Origin: Kuschelorhynchus macadamiae
Lineage: Eukaryota; Arthropoda; Insecta; Coleoptera; Curculionidae
Direction of reading: 5' to 3'
Assembly (NCBI GenBank): GCA_030620095.1
Contig: JAUTXW010000354.1
Span: 1-64,000, forward strand
DNA: 64,000 bases
In this document: positions 55,795-64,000 of the stretch, piece by piece
Layout: each line of letters begins with the position of its first letter
How positions within the stretch are numbered: the first letter of the stretch is position 1
Notes under the pieces: generated by a model
Database searches by the model: none
Seen by the model: only the letters and a program-made list of their open reading frames with translations
Told to the model about the DNA's origin: nothing
Program-made: the position numbers and the translations under genes

Positions 55795-57990
55795 TGATTA
55801 CATTTTACGAGTTGAAATTCTTCTGCAAATATTTGAGTATAAATAGTTTAATAGAACCTATTGTTTTATTTATGTGCTATCTAATTCAATATCGCTTTTA
55901 TTTATTATATGTTACAAGTTTTTCCAGTCAAAATTGCATGTTGCTCCTGTATCCAACTGATAAAAATAAACATTACTAAATGTTAAACGTGAGTCAAAGA
56001 CCAAACATTGATTAAGTATGTAAAAGTACTGGACTGTAGCTAAAGATAGAGCGGGGAGCATGGGTTCCAATTCGGGTACGACAGAACCATTTTTTAATAT
56101 TAATTAAAAATGTTCTATCAACCTACCCTATCACTCCTAGATAAGAGAAACGTGTAAAATTAATTTCTCCTTTAATGGTAAGGTTCACACCGGTAACTAG
56201 GTCGATGGAAACAAAATGTTCTTGTGGTAGTATGAAGGTTAATTTCACACTTCTCGCCCTCATATACTCTCTCAGGGTTGGCCACGATTTGGAGCCCTAG
56301 ATAAATTATAGAGCTTATCTGGCTGGCATTTCTCAGACGTAAATTTGTTTCCCGGTTACTTGAAATATGATTCTATTCCCTCTTTTCGTGCATCCTTCTT
56401 TCTTTCTATATGGCGTCTGAATGAAAAAATGCATAAAGTAGTAGCACATTTCCAACAGTAAATTGGCCGAATGCTGTCAAGACAGGAGACTTAGGAAATC
56501 TTCGTACAGAAAAGGGAGCAAAAAGCAATTTTTGCTTATAATATACAGTCAATTCTGTTGCATATTGCCTCAGTAGTCCAAATAACAATGCACGCTGGCA
56601 ATATCTCAAGAAGCGAAAGGCCTACAGCTACTGGGAAAATAAATACTTAAAATAAATGTCGTCAGAGAAATTATTGGAAATCATTTTTAGGTTTCTGATT
56701 GTGTAATCATAGTTATAAAAATACGTCTTCTTAGTTTTCACATAGTGTTGCACAAATTACGTTACACGAATTTTGGAAGAATTTTTTTATAATGCTAATA
56801 CCTTCACCATTAGCCGCCTCTTTCATTTAGTGCTGGATATAGATCTACGTCTCGCACTTATTCTGTGTGTCTTAGATATTTTTATAACAGTTTACGGAGC
56901 CTATTAATTATCTAGAGATCTGAACGACACTATTTAAAATGTTATTTTAACGCATTACGGATGGAGTGCGCCACCGCCTACCCTCAGATGGTGAACACAC
57001 TAAAATTGCCTGCGCTCGACACTGATCTACTGTATAGCTCATATACGTTGTATAAGCTCATAAAACTAAATAAGGAGTGGTGGGAGGTAAACATTGATTT
57101 TAAGAGATATAATTAACTTTAAATTGGCTTGCTGAGTTGAATAAAATTATTCTTACAAAAAAACATTGTTATTTGATAAGTTTGTTGTCAAGTTAAATAA
57201 ATATATCCTTTAACTTTGGCTAAAGAGCGTTTTTTTTTTAAATAGTGATTTTCTCCTAATTTTCTAAAACTTTTAAAACGAAAATATGTTTTTTTAAGTC
57301 TACGGCTAGAGAGCCTGTCCTGTCCGTAACAAAATCAGTTAAAACCCTACTTTTCCAAAAAAATGGTTTGGAAATATCAGCGTTTTTTTTGCAGTAATGA
57401 CATTGTAATTCATGTGACTCTTGTCAACTAAAACCAACCAAAAAATTAAGTAAGGAGAAAGAAGAAACAATATAAAATTGTGTATACAGTTTTATAGGGG
57501 ATATACTATACCTTTGGTTTTAACACAATTTTTTTGACTGGTAGCAATTCTTGGTTTGTTACTTAATTTACTCCATGGAAGATTTTGAGTTGATCTTTAA
57601 AGAGCCTTGTTAAAAATTCCATATACAAGGCGTTCAGAAATCCCGTTCTAATGTTTAGAGTGACTATTCTAAACATGGAAAGAATAGAGTTCCTATGAAC
57701 ATGTGTTCTACGCTTACATTTCATTTTTTAGTTTATTTTGTATGCCTCTCCCATTTCTAAAGATACTGAATTTAATTTTCACACGACAGTTCGTAATAAA
57801 TGTTTATAAAATGGCCATAATACATTTTTAGAAAATATACAGTATGCAACTTTTTTTTAATTACGACCCCTTTCACAGCCCCAAAGATATAAGTGTGTTG
57901 GTGAACCTGTATTGCTTTGTCTGCTACATTTTAAATATTTGGTATGGTGATTTTTTTCAAAATTGGCTTGACATTTGTAAAATAAATTTA
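55795..57990. other. Intergenic; possible SINE-like fragment near 56035-56110
   Basis: GGGTTCCAATTCGGGTA (56066) resembles a tRNA-type B box, and a weak A-box-like string precedes it (about 56034). The sequence after it (to about 56350) is of more even composition. That would fit a tRNA-derived SINE, but both boxes are imperfect and no tail is seen. Nothing else is recognised. Confidence 0.3.
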
Positions 57991-58047
57991 CATACTTTAT
58001 TGGGGAGGTCAAACTGGTTCTGATCCAAAATATATTTTCTACACTCC

Positions 58048-58240
58048 CACCTAGAATACTTCCCCGAAAACGGTAAAGACGTTAGTGATGGACACGTAGA
58101 ACGATTCCATCAAGAAATTGCCAGTATGGAAAAAAGCTATTAGGGGAAGAGAACGTTGCAATGTTGATGAATTACCGGCGGACACTTTTTCTAGAGAAGC
58201 CGGAAGATGTATACAAGAAGGATGTCAAAAAAAATGAAAT
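58048..58240 (+). pseudogene. Fragment of the same unknown family as 61461-63089
   Basis: One frame reads HLEYFPENGKDVSDGHVERF then HQEIASMEKSY, matching the HSHLDRFPKK...GERFHQDI block of the longer copy near 62880-62960. A stop and a shift follow, and only this C-terminal piece remains. Confidence 0.65.
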
Positions 58241-58249
58241 AAAATTGGT

Positions 58250-59745
58250 CAATTGAATAATTAAAATGTTGTTAAACAGTAACTAGGCTAATAGTTCACA
58301 GAAGCCAAAACATTAATTAAAAATTACGTTTACTATATAATGCTTGAATTTGTCAAATTGTATGTATATGCAACAAAAGGTATTAAAAATTGTATTCCTG
58401 TTTCTTAATTACGACCTCGGAAAATTTTCCAAAAAATATTTTGTGTCAAGTTCAGTGAAGTACAATCCAAAAATCTTATTTTTGAGATAAATAACTTTAA
58501 ATTTTTTGGTCAGTTTAATCAGCAAGTTGAAATCCATTCAATTAAAAGGAGTGTTTCATTTAAATCTAAAGTCAATGATAATTTTTTTTATTTCCCAATT
58601 TTTTTTGTTTGTGTTTTTAGCAAACCCTGCCTGTTTAGGTGTAACTTTAAAGAAAACTTTAAAAAAAAGTTTATTTAGCTTTTATTAATCTTCTTAAATA
58701 AAACTCGTAGACCCTGTTCCAAACAGAACTCCTGTACATAGTATATGGTTACTAGGAGAATTTTTCTAGGTTTCAATGTTCAAACTATTTATTTACACCA
58801 ATATTATGCTATTTAAAAATGTGACAGATACCTAAATATCGAGATCTGGATAAACATAGAAGATGCATTCAATCGATATATTAAATTCAAAGCATATTTT
58901 TTAAAACAGTTTATTCACATCTTAAAACTGATGTTAATTAAATGTCTAAATTACGGCTATTTCGAAACATTAATTGTACATGTGCTATAAATGTTCGAGT
59001 CTTGTGATTTAGGTAAACACTACACAACTTTAAACAAGTTATTAGCGTACGCAAAGTAATTTCATTCAATAGTTATATAAACAGGACTTAGTAATTATAA
59101 TAAACATGATCAAAGTAGTTTAATTATTAAGGTTAAATTATTATAATATACATAAGAACATGTGTTTATTGATAATTTAAAGGCCTCTACTTAACGTTTT
59201 GACATATAACTTAGGGCCAGATTGAAACAGGAGAATATTTCACAATGAATACAAAAGTTATAGGTTTAAATAAATTTTATTCAAAAAGGAATTAATTGCT
59301 TTTTTAATTGCCTCAATATAAATTGGTCAACCCTAGGTTGTTATCCCATTTTTAAAGTTGCCTATTTGAAGAAATATTAAGCCGATTTTGACGAAGTTGA
59401 ACTCTTTGGAATGATTTGTTAAGTGGCTTTCTTTCGAGCTGTAATTTAATGCCTAGAATGGTAGGGACACACTAGAAACAAAATGAAGTGGTGTAAATTG
59501 ACCTAAAATGTTTTATGATCCCATTTTAACTAAAAAAATGCTGTTAGATTCTTTATTCGATATTAGCGATCTAGGATGAAATTACAAAAAATTAATTTTA
59601 CCCATTTTTGAAATTTTTTTTTCAGAGATACGAATTTTTTGCTGGCAATTGATTTTTTTTAAACACCATCTTGTACTTTTTTGTTGATATTCCATCCAAA
59701 TGTTCTTACGTTTACCATATTACCACAAGTATCCGTGCGAAGTAG
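58250..59745. other. Intergenic, no supported gene
   Basis: AT-rich; the frame at 58506-58688 is hydrophobic but unrecognised. Confidence 0.45.
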
Positions 59746-59754
59746 ACATTTTTG

Positions 59755-59880
59755 CGTTATACAGGAAATGGAAATTCGTCCAAATACCTTCGAACATCTA
59801 TACCAAAATGCGGTGGTGCCCCATCTTGTTGAAACCTATATTCTTTCATGAGGAATATCTGGATCACCTTCGATTGTTAA
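59755..59880 (-). pseudogene. Mariner-like transposase fragment
   Basis: On the minus strand YRFQQDGAPPHFGIDV is the second catalytic Asp block, followed by RRYLDEFPFP and a stop. The expected RWIG...SPDL block does not follow, so only about 100 bases are recognisable. Confidence 0.65.
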
Positions 59881-59889
59881 TTTTAATTA

Positions 59890-61440
59890 TAATATTATAT
59901 AGAGTCTTTTTATTGTAACAAAAAGAGCAGACCCCTAATTTATATCGGATTTCCTAGTCATGGTCTGGGTTGCCATTTGAAAAAACAAGTTGAAGTGCCT
60001 ACAAAATGAAGGGGTTGCAGGAAAAGGACTGACGCGCTCCAGCGTTTTTGTGAAAAATGTTGTGATTCTTTATTGAATGTGATGCCTTCCTTATGAATAC
60101 ACCCCGACTACTCCGGGATAGTTTGATCATTTTAAACTAATTTTTAGAAAGTATTCAAGGTTGTCAAAGGTGCCGAGGGAACTTGCAAAAAGTGTTAGCA
60201 TCAACTTTGAAATTTAAATCATTATAGAACTTTTTATTGTTAATTTACAAAGAATATGTTTAATGTCGCTAAGTTCCCGCTAATGGCGTTTAGACTATAT
60301 TCCTTTTTGTCGTTTAAGTGAAATATTACATGCGATAGACCTCGTAATAACTACAAAAAAAAAGATAGCTACAAAATATTATTCATTAATTTTCGTGTGG
60401 GTTTAGACCTCGGAAACGTTGAAGCTATATCGACTTCATATAAATACGACTAAACAATGCCCAAATTTAAAATATTCTCAACATTTTGGAGCGTCAAACT
60501 AATAAATTTTAAAGAAAAGCCAGGCCTCTCAATATTAAAATGCCGATTTTGTGATATAGTTAGTAGTTGTTATCGATTTTAAAGTCAAATTTAAAAAAAA
60601 ACGGGTTTATAACCTTATTATTTAAATTTTCGTTTTTTATATAAGAAGCTGGTTTTATTATATTTTTTAATAATTCCATAGCAAATGTAGCTCAATGAAG
60701 TAATATTATCTGGATGAGATTATTAGCTTTAGTGAACGTAGTCAACTACAGGGATTTGGGTTAAGTTAGGGTTTTTATTATATGAATTAAAAAATGAACG
60801 ACAGCTTTGTTATTTTCAATAGAACATCCTATATATGTCCATTATTATCATAGCTTAATATTTAGTTTTCATAATATTCAAGTTTAAAATAGACAAAATG
60901 CATCCCCCCGGGTCGCATTATATATCAAATCAAAAATAAATTTTGTTATTTATCGGAATGGATTTCTCCGAAGTAGAAAAATAAGATATTGTGAAAATCT
61001 ATTACACAGGGTAACAAAACGAAAACAAAAATTTCGTGCCGGAAATCTAACATCTGATTTTAAATGTTTTTAATGTGCTGATTCCAAAAATGCCACCAAA
61101 TTTTTTCTATCGGCTCTAGTTTTTGAGATATAGGTTACAGGTTAATTGATTTTTTTTCTGATAAAGGACAACAAATAAAGAGATAAATATGTACTTAATC
61201 GTCAAAATAGAAATTTCCCAGAATCTAATTAACCAAATGGATACCTGGAATTGTCCCTGACCCAATGTTCTTATACTAGGAACAACTCAATACACTGCTC
61301 TTAATTACTTTTATACCTGTAATTGCCTATGATCCGATCCTTCTATACCTGCTTGGCTGTACTCGATTTAGTATATTACTGAGTTTTCCCAAGTAAAGCT
61401 GTGCTATCATTTTGTGTGAATGTTGGTCGTTTTGTAGTAT
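59890..61440. other. Intergenic, no supported gene
   Basis: AT-rich. 61239-61440, with more even base composition, is probably the leader of the family member that starts at 61461. Confidence 0.4.
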
Positions 61441-61460
61441 CAAGACACTAAACTGAAACA

Positions 61461-63089
61461 ATGGCATCCACAAGCAGACGTACCTGTGTAAATCATCCCG
61501 ATGTTTTTTGTTATGTGTGTGGTAAATACACTTTTGAAAGAGAGCAGAAAAACGATTTCTGACTATGTGAAAAGAGCTTATCTCATTTATTTTGGCGTTC
61601 ATTTAAGAGATCAAGATAAATCTTGGGCACCACATTTCATATGTAAAACATGTGTTGAACATTCGCGGCAGTGGACAACTGGAAAGAGGAAGGGCTAAAG
61701 TTTGGTGTACCAATGATTTGGAGAGAACCGCGAAACCATCATGACGACTGCTATTTTTGTCTCGTTAATATTAAAGGCATAAATAGAAACAATAGATACA
61801 AATGGAAATATCCTGATCTAGATTCTGCAAGAAGGTCTGTAGCGCATTCGGAAGAAATACCCGTTCCATCACTCAGCAACCTGCAGAAGATGATACAGAA
61901 ACATCAACGTCTGATGAAGTTCAAAGAATTCAATCAGAAAACGACAGCCAGTTTGAAGCAGATTTAGCAAATCCGCAGTGTTTCAATCAAGAAGAACTAA
62001 ACGATCTTATAAGAGACCTGAATCTCTCAACGGAATCCGCCGAATTACTTGCATCCAGATTAAAAGAAAAAAATCGTAAAAGAAATAAGGATCTGCTGCC
62101 TTTTTTCGCTCAGGAAAATGACTTGGTATTCTGTAACAATATAAAAGGGCTCTTAGAAAAAATGGGTTTGCCTGAATACACTCCAGATGATTGGCCCCTT
62201 TTTATTGACAGTTCAAAACGTAGTTTGAAATGTGTTCTTTTACATAACGGTAACAAATATGGCTCAATTCCTATTGGTCATTCTACTACCATGAAGGAAG
62301 AATATGAAACAATTGCATTAGTTTTGAGAAAAATTAAATACGAAGAAAATCAATGGGCAACTTGTGTTGATTTAAAAATGGTTAACTTCCTCCTTGGACA
62401 GCAGAGTGGTTATACAAAATATCCTTGTTTTTTGTGCCTTTGGGACAGCAGAGCTAAAAATGAGCACTGGGTTAACAAAAATTGGCCTTCAAGAGATGTC
62501 ATGAATCAAGGAAAACAAAACGTGATCAACGAACCTTTGGTTTCAAGAGAAAAAATCTTACTTCCGCCCTTGCATATCAAGCTAGGCCTAATGAAACAAT
62601 TTGTGAATGCTTTAGATCTAGATGGAAATTGTTTTGGGTATTTGTCATGTAAATTTCCTGGCATTAGCATGGAAAAACTAAAAGCTGGTATATTTGATGG
62701 TCCTCAAATAAGACAACTTGTTAAAGATCCACAATTCACCACGTCAATGAACGAGACTGAATCTAACGCTTGATGTTCATTTGTTCAAGTAGTAGAATTA
62801 CGTAGAATTAGTGGAAACTATGCTTTCAAATTTTAATATTCTCGGCTGTAACATGAGTATAAATGTTCACTACCTCCACAGCCACCTAGATCGTTTTCCA
62901 AAAAAGTTAGGTGATTGTAGTGAAGAACAGGGGGAAAGATTCCATCAGGATATTAAAAGTATGGAAGATCGTTATCAAGGACGATGGGATAGCTACATGA
63001 TGGCGGACTACTGCTGGAGCCTTCAGCGAGACTGCCCTAGTAAACTCCATTCTAGAAAGTCGTATAAAAGAAAATTTTTATGTGATTAG
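61461..63089 (+). pseudogene. Uncharacterised, probably transposon-borne protein (possible DDE enzyme)
   Basis: ATG at 61461 (MASTSRRTCVNHPDVFCYVC). Frames shift near 61545, 61690 and 61890-62100, and a TGA at 62771 probably replaces a Trp, so the copy is dead though well preserved. Visible modules: an N-terminal Cys region (CYVCGKYTF, then CKTCVEH); an acidic linker (61880-62090); LFIDSSKRSLKCVLLHNG (62198); CVDLKMVNFLLG with YPCFLCLWDSRAKNEHW (62362-62470); and SEEQGERFHQDIKSMEDRYQ near the end. I have seen this family as an abundant unnamed protein in insects. D in FIDSS, D in CVDLK and E in the GERFHQ block could be a DDE triad, but this is inference. Confidence 0.55.
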
Positions 63090-63345
63090 TGACTAATGTA
63101 ATTATGTAAAATAAGTTTTTGCAATAAATACTTAAATCCAAGTGTCTTTGTTTTTTAACTGCCAAAGTAATATTATATATTATAACAGTTATAACGTAAA
63201 ATATATACACAATTTTTTTTTAAAACTAGATCTGATAGACAAAATGTGAGAACTTTTTTACATTCCGCATCCAAAAATTAACCAGGAACAGTTAAAAAAT
63301 CGCAGGCACCAAAATGTGTGTTGGCCTGTGTTATAATTGAAATGA
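63090..63345. other. 3' flank with AATAAA
   Basis: AATAAA at 63124, shortly after the stop codon of the preceding frame, could be its polyadenylation signal. Nothing else seen. Confidence 0.4.
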
Positions 63346-63349
63346 AGAG

Positions 63350-64000
63350 TTACGTGAGGCAAGAGGTAAATACATATATAAGAGCCAAATTCCAAATTAC
63401 GCGGCACCATGTAAAGCAATAATATTAGATATAGTTAAGAAATTTAAAAAGGGAAAGAAATCCACAGGAAAAAACGGATTGTAGAAAGGAACCACGAATT
63501 GGATTTTCAAGTATTATTATATTTTAAGGTATTTTTTATATAATCAAAAAACTTTTTATTTTGTAAAGGAATTTTTTTATTTATAGAAAACCCGGAAATG
63601 TATATTTCAGATGCGGCACAAGTATTTGATAAATCTTGAAAAATACACGAAGTTCTTTCGCATTTTCAATACAAACCATATAAATTCCAACCCGTGCAAA
63701 ACTTAACAGTAGAAAATAAACGTGAAATTTAATTTTGCCGAGAAATGTTATTAAGCCTAAATTACGACCCAAATTTTTTTTTCACTAATGAGGCAAAGTT
63801 TACGACAGTTGGCGTGTATAACCGAAAAAATAGACATCTCTGGGCAACAAAAAAAGCAAGTTGTAAAAATTCAATGCCGAAAATCATTTCCACAATTTTA
63901 AGGAATAAAATCCTGAGGCCTGTCTTTTTGACAGAAATATGACTTGGCAGAAATACCTCGATTTACTGGACAATGAAATAGAAAATTATATAGAAGATGT
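63350..64000 (+). pseudogene. Mariner-like transposase, cut by the window end
   Basis: A segment near 63655-63690 reads VLSHFQYKPYKFQPVQ, the end of the DNA-binding region. NYDPNFFFTNEAKFTTVGVYNRKNRHLWA (63760-63850) carries the first catalytic position, where the usual Asp of TDEA is Asn (TNEA), so this copy would be inactive even if open. TWQKYLDLLDNEIENYIED (63941-64000) runs off the window. The last two catalytic motifs should lie beyond. Stops occur before 63740 and at 63940. Confidence 0.7.

Noticed and set aside
56034..56110. tRNA gene suggested by a B-box-like string
   Set aside because: No cloverleaf can be drawn with an acceptor stem and anticodon arm; at most a SINE fragment.
1..64000. 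CRISPR arrays, bacterial operons, rRNA genes
   Set aside because: Searched by eye on both strands; the sequence has eukaryotic transposons and introns and none of these features.

Overview
The window looks like animal, most likely insect, nuclear DNA. It is very AT-rich and has no operon structure. It carries intron signals, long (TA)n tracts, and a dense, layered collection of transposable elements typical of insects: mariner/IS630-type elements, hAT, pogo/Tigger-like, Crypton-type tyrosine recombinases, LINEs and a Ty3-type LTR element. Nothing fixes the order; a beetle is a guess. Most coding sequence is decayed transposon. Only two long reading frames are intact: a secreted or membrane-tethered glycoprotein (20841-22151, minus) and a 1386-residue transposase-like protein (26468-30628, plus).

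Layout. 2.2-4.2 kb: dead pogo/Tigger-like element (minus). 4.69-7.79 kb: decayed LTR retrotransposon whose 5' leader holds repeats with a hammerhead ribozyme core. 9.5-11.1 kb: IS630/mariner-type transposase relic whose 3' end is replaced by a foldback MITE. 11.96-13.69 kb: mariner-like element with long inverted ends. 14.0-17.7 kb: several rearranged copies of a second IS630/mariner-type transposase, broken up by (TA)n tracts. 19.1 kb: near-perfect palindrome. 20.8-22.2 kb: glycoprotein gene. 23.4-34.0 kb: a palindrome with two opposed hammerhead cores, then a LINE split by an 8.3-kb DNA transposon. 34.07-35.3 kb: mariner relic. 36.1-38.3 kb: long-inverted-repeat element around a Crypton-type recombinase fragment. 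41.2-41.8 kb: second Crypton fragment. 43.0-43.7 kb: foldback element. 44.66-47.55 kb: hAT element with a perfect 8-bp target duplication, inserted in a second LINE (minus). 48.5-51.2 kb: mariner-like element with about 750-bp inverted repeats made of nested ends. 52.3-53.5 kb: non-autonomous element with a THAP zinc-finger relic. 58.1 and 61.5-63.1 kb: two copies of an uncharacterised, probably transposon-borne family. 63.3-64.0 kb: mariner transposase running off the window.

The strongest candidate for a little-described system is the element at 24180-32507. It has 17-bp inverted ends, an exact 8-bp target duplication that restores the interrupted LINE reading frame, terminal minisatellites in direct orientation, a plausible 5' non-coding exon and intron, and one intact ORF. 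That ORF combines a BED-like zinc finger, a P-element/THAP9-like DDE core and a C-terminal Tudor-like module. The second candidate is the pair of hammerhead ribozyme loci at 5.4 kb and 23.4 kb, which share a very short stem III.
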